The notes under the pieces: model-generated
What the model saw: the letters and a program-made list of their open reading frames with translations, nothing else
What the model was told of the DNA's origin: nothing
Databases searched by the model: none
Shown: positions 46,993 through 58,038 of the stretch, in pieces
Position numbering within the stretch: position 1 is the stretch's first letter
How the letters are laid out: each line of letters begins with the position of its first letter
Made by a program: the position numbers and the translations under genes
NCBI GenBank assembly: GCA_018062405.1
Contig: JAGOSF010000001.1
Location: 124,001 to 188,000, forward strand
DNA length: 64,000 nt
Origin: Candidatus Babeliales bacterium
Lineage (GTDB): Bacteria; Babelota; Babeliae; Babelales; Chromulinivoraceae
Direction of reading: 5' to 3'

Positions 46993-49338
46993 ATGGAGAC
47001 AAATATCAAAAACAACGCAATGAAGGAGATCATGTCGCAAACAATTCCTGTAGTTCCAGCTATAGATGTGATTGTTTTCCCGCATATGATCGTTCCTTTG
47101 CTCGTTGTTGATGAACGAATCATCCAAGGCGTCAATCAAGCCTTGAGTGGACAAAAGCTGGTATTGCTGCTATCTGCAAAAAGCTACGATGAAGAACATT
47201 CTCAAGAAGTTGAAACTGAAAATCTCTATAGAATCGGGACAGTTGCCTCAATTATGCGTGTTATCAACGTTCCTGAAGGCGGCATCAAAATATTGATTCA
47301 AGGTATGTGTCGAGCAATAGTTGAAACAATTCAAACCAATGATGGAATTTTAACAGCAAATATCAAGTCTGTTGAATTTTCAAACGAAGAAGACGAAGAA
47401 ACAACAGCTCTCATCAAAAATATTAAAGAGATTTCTGGGCAACTATCAATGACAAGCCAATCATTTAGTCCAGACTTTCATACTATTTTAACGAAAATGC
47501 AAAATCCAGAAAAAATTGCTGAATTCATTCTTTCTCACCTTGACCTTGAAACTGTCAAAGCGCAAGAACTTTTAGAGCAAACTAACCTTAACAGCCTTCT
47601 TGAAGGCATTTACCAAGAACTTCACAAAGAAATTTCTGTTGCTCAAGTTCAAGAAAGAATACGAAATCATACTCGCGATGCAATCAACAAAAGCCAAAAT
47701 GAATTTTATCTTCGCGAGCAATTAAAATCAATTAAAAAAGAACTTGGCGAACATGACGAAGACTTTGAAGTTTTGCGAGAAGAAATCGAAGCAAAACCAC
47801 TTCCAGAAAAAATAAAAGCTGAAATGAGCAAGCAACTCAATAAACTTGAACGCATCTCACCAGACTCAATGGAAGCATCGGTAACTCGAAACCACATTGA
47901 ATGGGTTTTATCGTTACCATGGGGTATTCACACAAAAGATAATCTTGATATTACTCATGCAAAACAGGTTCTTGATGAAGACCATCATGGACTTGCAGAA
48001 ATCAAAGAAAGAATTTTGGACTTTATCTCAGTTAAAAACCTGAAACAAAATGGCCCAAGCCCAATTCTTTGTTTCACTGGGGCTCCAGGAGTTGGAAAAA
48101 CTTCTTTAGGAAAATCTATAGCTCGTGCTCTTGGCAGAAACTTCTTTAGAATTTCACTGGGTGGCGTCAAAGATGAATCCGAAATGAGAGGGCATCGTAG
48201 AACTTATGTTGGAGCAATGCCAGGACGTTTTATCCAAGGTATGAAAAAAGCAAAATCGATGAACCCAGTTATTTTAATCGATGAGCTTGATAAGTTGGGT
48301 TCAGACTTTCGAGGGGATCCTTCGGCAGCGATGCTTGAGATTTTAGATCCGCAACAAAACACAGAATTTTATGACAACTATTTAGGCATTCCATTCGATT
48401 TATCAAACGTGCTGTTTATTGCAACATCAAATGATATCAGTGCAATATCAGCTCCACTGCGAGATCGTATGGAAATTATTGAACTTTCTGGCTATACAAC
48501 CCAAGAAAAAGTTTCAATTGCAAAAAACCACCTTGTTCATCAAGCAATTGCTGAATCAGGGCTTAATCAACAACATTTTCAGTTATCTGAACCTGTTATC
48601 GAAGACATTATTAATGGATACACCAGAGAGTCTGGCGTAAGAAATTTATCTCAACAAATAAAAAAACTCTGCTCAAAAGCAGCTCGAATATTTGTTGAAA
48701 AACAAGAAATTATATCAATAACCAACGAATCACTTGAAAAACATCTTGGACCAAAACGATTTGTTGATGAACTGGTTCATATTAAAAACATGGTTGGAAT
48801 CACCAACGGCCTTGCATGGACATCATTTGGCGGAGAGGTTTTAAAAATCGAAGCCCTCATGATGCCTGGATCTGGTAAATTAATTTTAACTGGTCAACTT
48901 GGCGATGTGATGAAAGAATCTGCACAAGCTGCAATGAGCTATGCTCGGTCCCATGCTGCAGAATTTCATATTAATGAAGATAGATTCACCAAATTTGATC
49001 TCCACATCCACGTACCAGCTGGGGCAGTTCCAAAAGATGGACCTTCTGCAGGGATCACGATGTTAACATCGATTCTTTCTGCTTTAACCAACCGGCCAAT
49101 CGACGCTTCATTTGCCATGACTGGGGAATTGAACCTGCGCGGTGATGTGATGCCAATTGGCGGTGTTAAAGAAAAACTGCTCGCTGCAAAACGAAATCAT
49201 ATGACTTCGATCATTTTGCCAGAGCAAAACAGAAACGATTATGCAACTATCAAAGAGTTCACTGATGGTATCAATGTTATTTGGGTAAGCCATGCAAATG
49301 AAGTTTTAGATAAAGTGCTTTTACCAAGCCTTATCTAA
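46993..49338 (+). CDS. lon: ATP-dependent protease Lon
   Basis: 781 residues, full length. N-terminal substrate domain (VPAIDVIVFPHMIVPLLVVD), AAA+ module with Walker A GAPGVGKTSLGKS and Walker B PVILIDELDKL, and protease domain with catalytic Ser685 in KDGPSAGIT and the Lys in GGVKEKLLAAKRN (726-728). The start follows AGGGG 8 nt upstream; a second ATG at 47032 behind GGAG would lose 13 residues. It degrades misfolded proteins; in mycoplasmas Lon also removes tmRNA-tagged proteins carrying a long tag, which matters for the ssrA of this window. A G-rich leader (AGGGGGAGGGG) precedes it. Confidence 0.98.
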   Translation: METNIKNNAMKEIMSQTIPVVPAIDVIVFPHMIVPLLVVDERIIQGVNQALSGQKLVLLLSAKSYDEEHSQEVETENLYRIGTVASIMRVINVPEGGIKILIQGMCRAIVETIQTNDGILTANIKSVEFSNEEDEETTALIKNIKEISGQLSMTSQSFSPDFHTILTKMQNPEKIAEFILSHLDLETVKAQELLEQTNLNSLLEGIYQELHKEISVAQVQERIRNHTRDAINKSQNEFYLREQLKSIKKELGEHDEDFEVLREEIEAKPLPEKIKAEMSKQLNKLERISPDSMEASVTRNHIEWVLSLPWGIHTKDNLDITHAKQVLDEDHHGLAEIKERILDFISVKNLKQNGPSPILCFTGAPGVGKTSLGKSIARALGRNFFRISLGGVKDESEMRGHRRTYVGAMPGRFIQGMKKAKSMNPVILIDELDKLGSDFRGDPSAAMLEILDPQQNTEFYDNYLGIPFDLSNVLFIATSNDISAISAPLRDRMEIIELSGYTTQEKVSIAKNHLVHQAIAESGLNQQHFQLSEPVIEDIINGYTRESGVRNLSQQIKKLCSKAARIFVEKQEIISITNESLEKHLGPKRFVDELVHIKNMVGITNGLAWTSFGGEVLKIEALMMPGSGKLILTGQLGDVMKESAQAAMSYARSHAAEFHINEDRFTKFDLHIHVPAGAVPKDGPSAGITMLTSILSALTNRPIDASFAMTGELNLRGDVMPIGGVKEKLLAAKRNHMTSIILPEQNRNDYATIKEFTDGINVIWVSHANEVLDKVLLPSLI

Positions 49339-49360
49339 TTAACAAATAAAGTATTAAGTA

Positions 49361-49393
49361 AAAAGGAAAGGCTGTTCTAGCCTTTCCTTTTTT
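49361..49393 (+). terminator. Terminator after lon
   Basis: AAAAGGAAAGGCT / AGCCTTTCCTTTT, with a T-run. Confidence 0.9.
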
Positions 49394-49480
49394 AGTTTTA
49401 CATGATCTTTAAATAATATTTAGAAGAAGTTTTCCTTAAATAACAATTTTATTGCTATACCAAATTCAAAAGAGATGAAA

Positions 49481-50347
49481 TTATTCTTGAGCTCCTGCAT
49501 CAACCAAAAGTTCTGCTATATCGGTTGCATTGTAAAAATTAGCAAGGCTCAAAGGAGTTCTTCCTGAATTAGCTTCAATAGCAAGATCCGCCCCTGCATT
49601 AATCAACAATTGCGCGCTATCAGTTGAACCGTTCTGAACTATATAATGCAAGGGAGTTCCTCCGCTAATATCTCGGGCATTAATATCTGCCCCTGCATCA
49701 ATCAAATATTGTATTACATCGTTTGAATTATAACGTATTGCAAAAAACAAAGGAGTTTCTTTTCGATAATTTTGAGCATTAATAACTGCTCCTGCATCAA
49801 GTAAAAGCTTTATTACATCACAAGAACTACAAGATGCTGCCATGTGTAAAGGGGTACATTTATCATGAATATTATTCAAAATAGTAGGATCCGCCCCTAA
49901 CTCAATTAATAACTGAACAATTTCAAAATTCTTTATGATATTTTTATCACACAATATTTTTTGGCTATCAATCTCTTTTTTATACCAATTATAAGGTCTG
50001 TAGTTATTAATAAAATTAAAAACTGGATCATCAATTTCATCAATATTTAAATTGTTTAGACATGACTCTTTAATCAATTCAATAAAATGACCTTTAGTTC
50101 TATCAACAATAATTTTTTTTGCATCATCTAAAGCCTTGAGCAATCTTTCAGATGTAAGATTTTTTCCCAAAAGCTCGTCTTGCATAAAATTCTGAAAATT
50201 CATTCCTATTAGATTAAAACCCTCTTCTTCTAGTTCATATTCAAAAATCCTATCTTCTGTAACAATATCTTCTGGCCAAAAAGAATCCATAGACTTCATC
50301 TCAAAAGAAACAAGCACTAAAATCAATACTCCATAAAATTTTTTCAT
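49481..50347 (-). CDS. Exported ankyrin-repeat protein
   Basis: 288 residues from the ATG at 50347 (AAGGA lies 8 nt upstream; the frame from 50386 would bury the signal peptide). Signal peptide (KFYGVLILVLVSFEMKS), an acidic helical domain (about 20-135), then four good ankyrin repeats and one degenerate one (about 140-288): TPLHMAASCSSCDVIKLLLDAG, TPLFFAI, TPLHYIV, TPLSLAN, each shown here only in its helix-1 part. Ankyrin proteins with a signal peptide are common in amoeba- and cell-associated bacteria and bind host proteins; whether this one leaves the cell is unknown. Confidence 0.88.
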   Translation of the reverse strand: MKKFYGVLILVLVSFEMKSMDSFWPEDIVTEDRIFEYELEEEGFNLIGMNFQNFMQDELLGKNLTSERLLKALDDAKKIIVDRTKGHFIELIKESCLNNLNIDEIDDPVFNFINNYRPYNWYKKEIDSQKILCDKNIIKNFEIVQLLIELGADPTILNNIHDKCTPLHMAASCSSCDVIKLLLDAGAVINAQNYRKETPLFFAIRYNSNDVIQYLIDAGADINARDISGGTPLHYIVQNGSTDSAQLLINAGADLAIEANSGRTPLSLANFYNATDIAELLVDAGAQE

Positions 50348-50583
50348 TTTATATTCCTTTTTTAATAACAAGATTATTTTATACAAATTAATTATACAAA
50401 ATATTACAAGTCGAATTCAACAGAATCGATGTATATAAAAAACCCAGAATGAAACAAAACTAAAAATTAAAATAAAATCACTCAATTTACAAAAAAGCCT
50501 TTATAAAAACAAAAACTCTTGAAATCAGGTAACCCAACTTTGTAGAATAGTTACATATAGAAATATTTAAAAAGGAGAATACT

Positions 50584-50787
50584 ATGTCAAAGTCATCAAA
50601 ATCATGCAAATATACTGGCCACATGCATGTTATGAATAAAGAAAATCATACCAAAGAAGATTTTAGCGCAGACAAAGCAAAATCATGTGCAATGCAACAC
50701 AAGCCTACTGAACAACATTGTCATCATAAAAGAGCTTACCCAGAAGAACAAACCCGATGTACTCAATGTTCTTGCAAAAATAAATAA
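50584..50787 (+). CDS. Small Cys/His-rich cytoplasmic protein
   Basis: 67 residues, no signal peptide, with a consensus AAGGAG ribosome-binding site. Five Cys and eight His residues are spread along it (CKYTGHMHV, CAMQHKPTEQHCHHKR, CTQCSC), so metal binding or a redox role is plausible. Not recognised. It lies directly before an 18-codon frame and the 276-residue secreted protein, probably on one transcript. Confidence 0.65.
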   Translation: MSKSSKSCKYTGHMHVMNKENHTKEDFSADKAKSCAMQHKPTEQHCHHKRAYPEEQTRCTQCSCKNK

Positions 50788-50801
50788 AAAAAGGTGAAAA
50801 A

Positions 50802-50858
50802 ATGATTCTCTTACTTTTTGTCTGGGGCTATGAAAAATTAAAACAAGAAAGAAAATAA
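50802..50858 (+). CDS. 18-residue leader-like ORF
   Basis: MILLLFVWGYEKLKQERK, preceded by AAGGTG, its TAA one base before the next ATG (50860). The position suggests translational coupling or a short membrane peptide. No other evidence that it is made. Confidence 0.4.
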   Translation: MILLLFVWGYEKLKQERK

Positions 50859-50859
50859 T

Positions 50860-51690
50860 ATGAAAAATTTTAAAATTATATCACTTTCGCTGCTAACTGC
50901 TTTTAGTTGTAATCATATAACACATTCAATCGATTATAATGACAACTTCTTTGATAGAAATTCTTTGATCGGTGAAAACTATAACGACGATAGCAATGTT
51001 GTCATTCAAAGTTCAGAAGAAACCGATGTGCCGGCTGAACAAGTTGTAGAGCCGGTTCAAGTTCAAGAGAATGAAGAATCTCCTCAAGATAATACGCCAA
51101 CTTTGTATTCAGAAAGTGCACAATTACAAGTTAATGCTCCAACTGAAAATACTGTAGCTACAGAAAATATTATGCAGCCAGTTCAAGAACAAGCTAAAGA
51201 ATCAGTTGTTGCGATTGAAGAACAAGTAACACCTACTACAGAAGAAGTAGCAGTAGAAGAAGAAGTTATTACACCTGGTGCAGAACAAGCTCCTGTTGTT
51301 GAAGAAATCGCTATTCGTGAAGAAACAGCTGCGCCAATGACAGAAGAAAAAGCTCAAGAAGAAAAACCGGCTGAAGTTCAAGTTATTGCACCAGCTCCAG
51401 AACAAGCTCCAATTGCACAACAAGCGCCAATTCATGAAAATGAAATTGTTCCAGTTGTCGAAGAAAAAACAGCTGCAAAAGAAGAGCTCGTCCCTGTTCA
51501 TCAAGAAGAACAAGCTGCTCATGTTGTAACTCCAGTTGTAGAACAAACTCTTGCTCCAGTTACTTTAGAAGAAGTTAAAGTTGTTAAAGTGTATCCTGTT
51601 TTAGATGCAGCTCGAGCTGGCTTAGAACATGTAAAAGCGGCAGCTCAAAGCATGATTGATTATATGTACGGATTATTTGCAAGCAAATAA
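50860..51690 (+). CDS. Secreted Glu/Pro/Val repeat protein
   Basis: 276 residues. Signal peptide (IISLSLLTAFSCNHITHS), then a long acidic low-complexity region with recurring EEQV-, EEVA- and APAPEQAP-like units, and a C-terminal amphipathic helix (LDAARAGLEHVKAAAQSMIDYMYGLFA). It looks like a stalk with a terminal anchor or binding helix. Its DNA is richer in GAA and CAA codons than its neighbours. No function assigned. Confidence 0.78.
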   Translation: MKNFKIISLSLLTAFSCNHITHSIDYNDNFFDRNSLIGENYNDDSNVVIQSSEETDVPAEQVVEPVQVQENEESPQDNTPTLYSESAQLQVNAPTENTVATENIMQPVQEQAKESVVAIEEQVTPTTEEVAVEEEVITPGAEQAPVVEEIAIREETAAPMTEEKAQEEKPAEVQVIAPAPEQAPIAQQAPIHENEIVPVVEEKTAAKEELVPVHQEEQAAHVVTPVVEQTLAPVTLEEVKVVKVYPVLDAARAGLEHVKAAAQSMIDYMYGLFASK

Positions 51691-51732
51691 AAAATAAGCT
51701 TACACATAGTACGTTTAAACTTTACGAAACTT

Positions 51733-51767
51733 AAAAAATAGATGAACACTGCTTCATCTATTTTTTA
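51733..51767 (+). terminator. Terminator after the repeat protein gene
   Basis: AAAAAATAGATGAA / TTCATCTATTTTTT. The remaining 250 bp before atpD (to 52017) show no gene; a weak -10 (GATAAT) lies near 51947. Confidence 0.85.
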
Positions 51768-51945
51768 TTATATCATCAGGTAATTCTATTTGATGTCTAT
51801 AAAATCACCCTTATAGAAATTTTGCTATAAAAACAATGACAACGACAGGAAATCTTTACAAAGAGTGCTATTTTAAGTAGTGTAATACTTGATAAGACAA
51901 CAAATTATTACAGCTACGAACATCTCTCAATCACAACATTTATGA

Positions 51946-53704
<1,759 letters not shown>

Positions 53705-53709
53705 AAACG

Positions 53710-55293
53710 ATGAACAATACCATCATTGGGCAAATTATTTCTGGGTCGTTAAGCGAAGGCTTTACGATGAGGTTTTCTTCAACCACCGATATCGAAACCA
53801 TTAAAACAGGCAAATTTGTTTGCATTCAAGGCCATAATCACCGCTTTTTTTCTATCATCACTGATTTAAAGCTGGAAACAACACATCCAGAAATTTTGCT
53901 TTTTCCGCCAACACCAGATGATTATTTACTCAAAGATCTCCTTGCAACAACTAACACCTACGCAACAGCACAACTTAAACCCATGCTTATGCTCAACGCA
54001 GCTCAACAAGTTTCACCAGTCAAAACAGTACCTCACCATTTTGCAGCAGTGCATGAAGCTACAAAAAAAGATATTGCCTTGATTTTTGGCTCTGAACAAG
54101 ATCCATCAAAAAACTATTTCAACATTGGCAATCCTTTAGATATGGATGCTCCAGTCTGTTTAAACTTGCATAATCTTGCAGAACGAAGCAATGGCGTTTT
54201 TGGAAAAACAGGAACTGGTAAAACTTTTATTACTCGTTTAATTTTAGCTGGGCTTATTAAACAAAATAAAGCAACTTGTCTAATTTTCGATATGCACAGT
54301 GAATATGGCCTGCAAGCTCGCCAAGAAGGATCAAACAACTTCGTAAAAGGTTTAAAAACTTTATTTCCATCAAAAATTGCTATTTTTTCTTTAGACCCTG
54401 CGGCAACACAGCGACGAGGAACAGCTCCAGACATTGCGGTTAAAATTCCCTACCAAGATATTCAGGTCGAAGATATCATGGCCTTACAACAAGAGCTCAA
54501 CCTGCACGCAACGGCAACAGAAGCTGCTTATTTAATTTATGCAAAATATCGAAAAGATTGGCTTGCAACATTACTCAGTAAAGGGATCAACGCCAAAGAA
54601 CTTGCTGAAGAAGTTGGCGCGCATCCAGAATCGATTGCAGCACTTTATCGAAAGTTAAAAACGATAGAAAAATATCCATTTTTTACGCCAGAGGCCGTTC
54701 CATCAGTGACGCAAACGATTATCGAATATTTAGACAAACAGAAATCGATTATTTTCGAATTTGGAAACTACACTTCAACTTTCTGTTATCTTTTAGTTGC
54801 CAACATTATCACTCGCCGCATCCACACGAGCTATATTCAAAAAACTGAACGATTTTTGGGGAGCAAGCAACCAGAACTTGAACCTTCGAAACTGATGATT
54901 GTTATCGAAGAAGCTCATAAATTTTTGAACCCTGCTGCAGCAAGCCAAACTATTTTTGGCACCATCGCCCGAGAAATGAGAAAATATTACGTTTCTCTTT
55001 TTATTATCGACCAACGACCTTCTGGGATTGACCCAGAAATTTTATCACAAGTCGGCACTAAAGTTATTGCCCAATTAAGCGATGAAAAAGACGTTCAAGC
55101 TGTGCTCAGTGGTTCTAACCAAGCAGCAACCCTTAAGACTGTTTTAAATTCGTTAGACACAAAAAAACAGGCTCTTGTTTTGGGCCACGCAGTTGCTATG
55201 CCCATCGTCATCGAAACTCGCACCTACGACCAGAAATTTTATACCGCAATGCAGGTTGACGCTCCTGCTAATATCGAATCCGATTTGTTTTAA
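53710..55293 (+). CDS. HerA/FtsK-superfamily ATPase (DUF87-type)
   Basis: 527 residues, 5 bp after atpC. N-terminal HAS-barrel-like region (IIGQIISGSLSEGFTMRF), Walker A GKTGTGKTFITRL, Walker B IVIEEAHKFLN, arginine/sensor region IIDQRPSGIDPEILSQVGTKV. In archaea HerA works with NurA in DNA end resection; bacterial relatives move DNA or belong to defence loci. No nuclease is adjacent, so the role here is open. Its position behind atpDC makes the transcript odd. Confidence 0.88.
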   Translation: MNNTIIGQIISGSLSEGFTMRFSSTTDIETIKTGKFVCIQGHNHRFFSIITDLKLETTHPEILLFPPTPDDYLLKDLLATTNTYATAQLKPMLMLNAAQQVSPVKTVPHHFAAVHEATKKDIALIFGSEQDPSKNYFNIGNPLDMDAPVCLNLHNLAERSNGVFGKTGTGKTFITRLILAGLIKQNKATCLIFDMHSEYGLQARQEGSNNFVKGLKTLFPSKIAIFSLDPAATQRRGTAPDIAVKIPYQDIQVEDIMALQQELNLHATATEAAYLIYAKYRKDWLATLLSKGINAKELAEEVGAHPESIAALYRKLKTIEKYPFFTPEAVPSVTQTIIEYLDKQKSIIFEFGNYTSTFCYLLVANIITRRIHTSYIQKTERFLGSKQPELEPSKLMIVIEEAHKFLNPAAASQTIFGTIAREMRKYYVSLFIIDQRPSGIDPEILSQVGTKVIAQLSDEKDVQAVLSGSNQAATLKTVLNSLDTKKQALVLGHAVAMPIVIETRTYDQKFYTAMQVDAPANIESDLF

Positions 55294-55384
55294 ACAAAGT
55301 TAAAAGTGATACCACTTGAATTTTTTGTAATCTATAGAATACTAACAGCAGATATTATTATTTTATTACAAAAAAAAGGTAGTC

Positions 55385-55882
55385 ATGAATAAAAGAATTA
55401 TGCTTGTTATTGCGCTGTGCTTAGCTTCATTTGCAACCTACAAGATTTTTTATGAGTCGATATTTGGGATACAAAAAAGCCCTGCTCAAGCTCAACAGGA
55501 CATAGAAAAAATTGTTTTACAGATCGTTCACGATACAAACTTTCAAAACAAAAATAACGCAATCTATATCAACAGTCACATCTCTGATGCTCTTTGGCAA
55601 AGCTTTGATAAGTTCAATTTAGACATGTACCAAGAATGTGCTTTATACCTCAATCAAAAAAATATAGAAAATAAATGGGTTAATTTAGGATTTAAATTTG
55701 ATGATAGTTTTTATAAAAACATGATCAAAAAAGCTCATTTTAATCTTAAACGCCATGACCTTGGTTTGTTTAAAAAAGATGGCACCTTGCAAGACAATGC
55801 TTTTGACAATGTGCAAAGCTTTTTAACAACTATGGCAGAACAAAAAATTCTTCTGGTGACTAAAAAAGAAGATCTTCTATAG
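55385..55882 (+). CDS. Exported or anchored protein, unknown
   Basis: 165 residues with an N-terminal membrane segment (IMLVIALCLASFATYKIFY) and a soluble helical domain. AAAAAGGTAGTC precedes the start. A small basic segment near the end (NLKRHDLGLFKKDG). Not recognised. Confidence 0.72.
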   Translation: MNKRIMLVIALCLASFATYKIFYESIFGIQKSPAQAQQDIEKIVLQIVHDTNFQNKNNAIYINSHISDALWQSFDKFNLDMYQECALYLNQKNIENKWVNLGFKFDDSFYKNMIKKAHFNLKRHDLGLFKKDGTLQDNAFDNVQSFLTTMAEQKILLVTKKEDLL

Positions 55883-55897
55883 TTTCGCTCTTTTATG

Positions 55898-55960
55898 ATG
55901 GCTATTTCATCGGCGTGTAAAAATAAAACATTTCTGTTTTTACTTCTATGAAATAGCCAT
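55898..55960. repeat. Stem-loop with nested stem
   Basis: A 13-bp perfect stem (55898-55910 with 55948-55960) and an inner 7-bp stem (55917-55923 with 55937-55943). There is no T-run. A promoter starts 6 bp later, so it may insulate or terminate the upstream gene. Confidence 0.6.
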
Positions 55961-55965
55961 AAATC

Positions 55966-55994
55966 TTGAAAATTCTCGTTTCTCGTAGGATACT
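55966..55994 (+). promoter_or_regulatory. Promoter, first copy of a duplicated pair
   Basis: TTGAAA, 17-nt spacer, GATACT. A 21-nt block (TCTCGTAGGATACTTACAAT plus A) at 55981 is identical at 57117. It drives the 104-residue gene. Confidence 0.65.
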
Positions 55995-56038
55995 TACAAT
56001 AAGAAAATTCCAAAATTGAATGAGATTAAAAAAAATTT

Positions 56039-56353
56039 ATGATGAAAAATTATTTTAAAATTTTTATCTTCACGTGTTTATTCATGAATGAATATCTATA
56101 TGGAATGCACAAACAAGAAAACCGCGTTGTTCCAAGTAAACTAACAGAAACAGCAGAAGATGAAATAATCCCTTTAGAAACAACTCCAAAACCAAAAAGC
56201 AAAAGTCTTAATAAACTAGAAATATTGGCAAAAAATGTAATGACTGGTGAAATTGTACGTACAAATATCCGCTCTTTAAAAACTTCTCAAAAAGGTCCTT
56301 TATTTTTGAGAATGGAACCTTTAACCTCAAAAGAAATAGAACAATTACATTAA
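56039..56353 (+). CDS. Small secreted protein, unknown
   Basis: 104 residues, signal peptide (FKIFIFTCLFMNEYLYG), then a Lys/Thr/Pro-rich mature part. Expressed from the first duplicated promoter. It stands in front of the binding-protein pseudogene, where the second copy of the region has the Rpn-like gene. Not recognised. Confidence 0.65.
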   Translation: MMKNYFKIFIFTCLFMNEYLYGMHKQENRVVPSKLTETAEDEIIPLETTPKPKSKSLNKLEILAKNVMTGEIVRTNIRSLKTSQKGPLFLRMEPLTSKEIEQLH

Positions 56354-56373
56354 AAACAATAGAAAATAAAATC

Positions 56374-56589
56374 ATTAAAAAAATAACCACCATTTTAGCA
56401 TTCGCAACTATCATGTTGAGCGCGTATTATTTTTATTTTCAAGCTCCAAAAGCTGAAATAATATTACCCAACAATATTCTTGTTGTTTGAACTTCGCCAG
56501 ACTACCCACCGTACGAACAAGTTGATCTTACAACAGGACAAACTATTGGTTTAGAAATTGATGTTATCTCCGAAATTGCGCACCGATAA
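56374..56589 (+). pseudogene. Fragment of an amino-acid-binding protein gene
   Basis: Matches about the first 72 codons of the intact gene at 58039. The start codon is ATT instead of ATG, codon 39 is TGA (56488-56490), and the match stops at EIAHR before TAA at 56587. A 61-nt stretch (56389-56449 and 58054-58114), covering the signal peptide, is identical, while the rest differs at many positions. This suggests an old duplicate with later local conversion. Confidence 0.85.
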
Positions 56590-56602
56590 GGATTATGTTT
56601 AT

Positions 56603-57085
56603 ATGAAAAATATCAAATTAATATTAATAAGTGGATTATTCATCACTGCAAGCAAATTGAGCTGTTCTGATGATTTCATGCAAAAATGGGCCGCAGAAAA
56701 CGCAAAAGACCAAATAAAAATTTTACATGAAATGGAAGAAAGAAGAAGAAAAGAACATTATGCAAAAGAACGTCATGATAAAGAACTACAAGAAGGATCA
56801 TTTATCCAAACTTTTTTAGAAAAAGATAGAATGAGCTGTGAAGCAGTAAACAACCTCATTAGGCAACAAATAATTGCAAAAAATTCTAAAGAGAGTAACA
56901 GTCTATGCATAGAAAATCCGCTTAAAGAATTCGAACAAACATACAAAAAAGCAATTGAAGCAATTGATCAAGCACTAGAAAATGAAACAAGAAAAGCTCC
57001 TATTTATAAAAGCAAAGCAAATGCATTACAAATAACTATGCCTTTTTTATTGCTTAGTTTTGGTGTGTTTTTTAATCAAAAATAA
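56603..57085 (+). CDS. Secreted helical protein, unknown
   Basis: 160 residues from the ATG at 56603 (AAGGA 8 nt upstream; frame from 56558 runs through the pseudogene tail). Signal peptide (IKLILISGLFITASKLSCS), a charged helix (KEHYAKERHDKELQEG), and a C-terminal hydrophobic tail (LQITMPFLLLSFGVFF) suggesting a second membrane contact. Not recognised. Confidence 0.7.
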   Translation: MKNIKLILISGLFITASKLSCSDDFMQKWAAENAKDQIKILHEMEERRRKEHYAKERHDKELQEGSFIQTFLEKDRMSCEAVNNLIRQQIIAKNSKESNSLCIENPLKEFEQTYKKAIEAIDQALENETRKAPIYKSKANALQITMPFLLLSFGVFFNQK

Positions 57086-57101
57086 AAACTAGTCTTAATT
57101 C

Positions 57102-57130
57102 TTGAAAAATCTGCAATCTCGTAGGATACT
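57102..57130 (+). promoter_or_regulatory. Promoter, second copy
   Basis: TTGAAA, 17-nt spacer, GATACT, with the same 21-nt block as the upstream copy. It drives the Rpn-like gene and probably the transporter operon. Confidence 0.65.
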
Positions 57131-57177
57131 TACAATATGTAGATGTTTAAATCTTATGAGACAAAGGTAAAATTATT

Positions 57178-58032
57178 ATGATGTATTTAAATCCAACAAC
57201 TGATACAGGGTTTAAAAAACTTTTTGGTAATGAACATCGTAAAAACCTGACCATAAGCTTTCTCAATAGTATTCTAGAGCGCAAACAAGGCGAATTGATT
57301 GTTAAAGTATCATTTCGTGATACAGCAAATTTGCCTGAAATAGCTGATAAGAAAAAATCATTCGTTGATATTTACTGTACAGATGAAAAAGACAATCATT
57401 ATATTATTGAAATGCAAGTATCTCCTCAAAAATATTTTCCTGAGCGAGCTCAATATTATGCTTCTTTTGCTTTAGCTCAACAACTTAATAGCGGCGCTAA
57501 ATATGACAAATTGGTTCCAGTTATCTTTATAGCTGTTCTTGATCATATTTTATTTACATCACAAGATGCAATTTCACACCATTTTATTATGAATGCAAAG
57601 ACTAGTGACATTGTATTAAAACATCTTAATTTTCATTTTGTTGAATTACCTAAATTCCATAAAAAAATAGATGAATTGAAAACCGATGTCGACAAATGGA
57701 TATTTTTTATAAAAAACGCTGAAACTTATGAGCAAGTACCTCAAGAATTACAAAATAATAAAGAATTAGTTGAAGCATTTCATACCTTAGAAAAAGCTCA
57801 ATGGACAAATGCTGAACTAGAAAATTATATTGTCGAACTAGATGAACTTGGTCGTGATAGTAGAATAGAAGAAGCAGGCTTTGACAGAGGCATCGCAAAA
57901 GGCCAACAAGAAGCAAAAACAAACATGGCTATAAAACTTTTAAAAAAGAAAACTCCAGAACAAGAGGTCGCTGACCTTACAGATTTATCTCTGAAAGAAA
58001 TTGACCTCATAAAAAAAAGCTTAAAGAAATAA
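57178..58032 (+). CDS. Rpn/PD-(D/E)XK-family nuclease (transposase-like)
   Basis: 284 residues. N-terminal NPTTDTGFKKLFG and the catalytic core SFVDIYCTDEKDNHYIIEMQ (D...ExQ) match the recombination-promoting nuclease family also annotated as PDDEXK transposase. The C-terminal helix carries the typical GIAKGQQEAKTNMAIKLLKK with an EEAGFDRG lead-in. Such genes occur in many copies in host-associated bacteria. It shares a transcript with the amino-acid transporter (7 bp spacing). No terminal inverted repeats are seen. Confidence 0.9.
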   Translation: MMYLNPTTDTGFKKLFGNEHRKNLTISFLNSILERKQGELIVKVSFRDTANLPEIADKKKSFVDIYCTDEKDNHYIIEMQVSPQKYFPERAQYYASFALAQQLNSGAKYDKLVPVIFIAVLDHILFTSQDAISHHFIMNAKTSDIVLKHLNFHFVELPKFHKKIDELKTDVDKWIFFIKNAETYEQVPQELQNNKELVEAFHTLEKAQWTNAELENYIVELDELGRDSRIEEAGFDRGIAKGQQEAKTNMAIKLLKKKTPEQEVADLTDLSLKEIDLIKKSLKK

Positions 58033-58038
58033 AAAATC

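Noticed and set aside
56488-56490. TGA where the intact copy has a glycine codon, as if TGA were read as Gly (codes of SR1 and Gracilibacteria)
   Set aside because: Several intact genes end in TGA (2691, 7113, 58818, 63776), the fragment also lacks its ATG, and it is cut short. A pseudogene explains all three.
57178-58032. Rpn-like gene considered as a complete insertion sequence
   Set aside because: No terminal inverted repeats or target duplications; this family is usually found without them.
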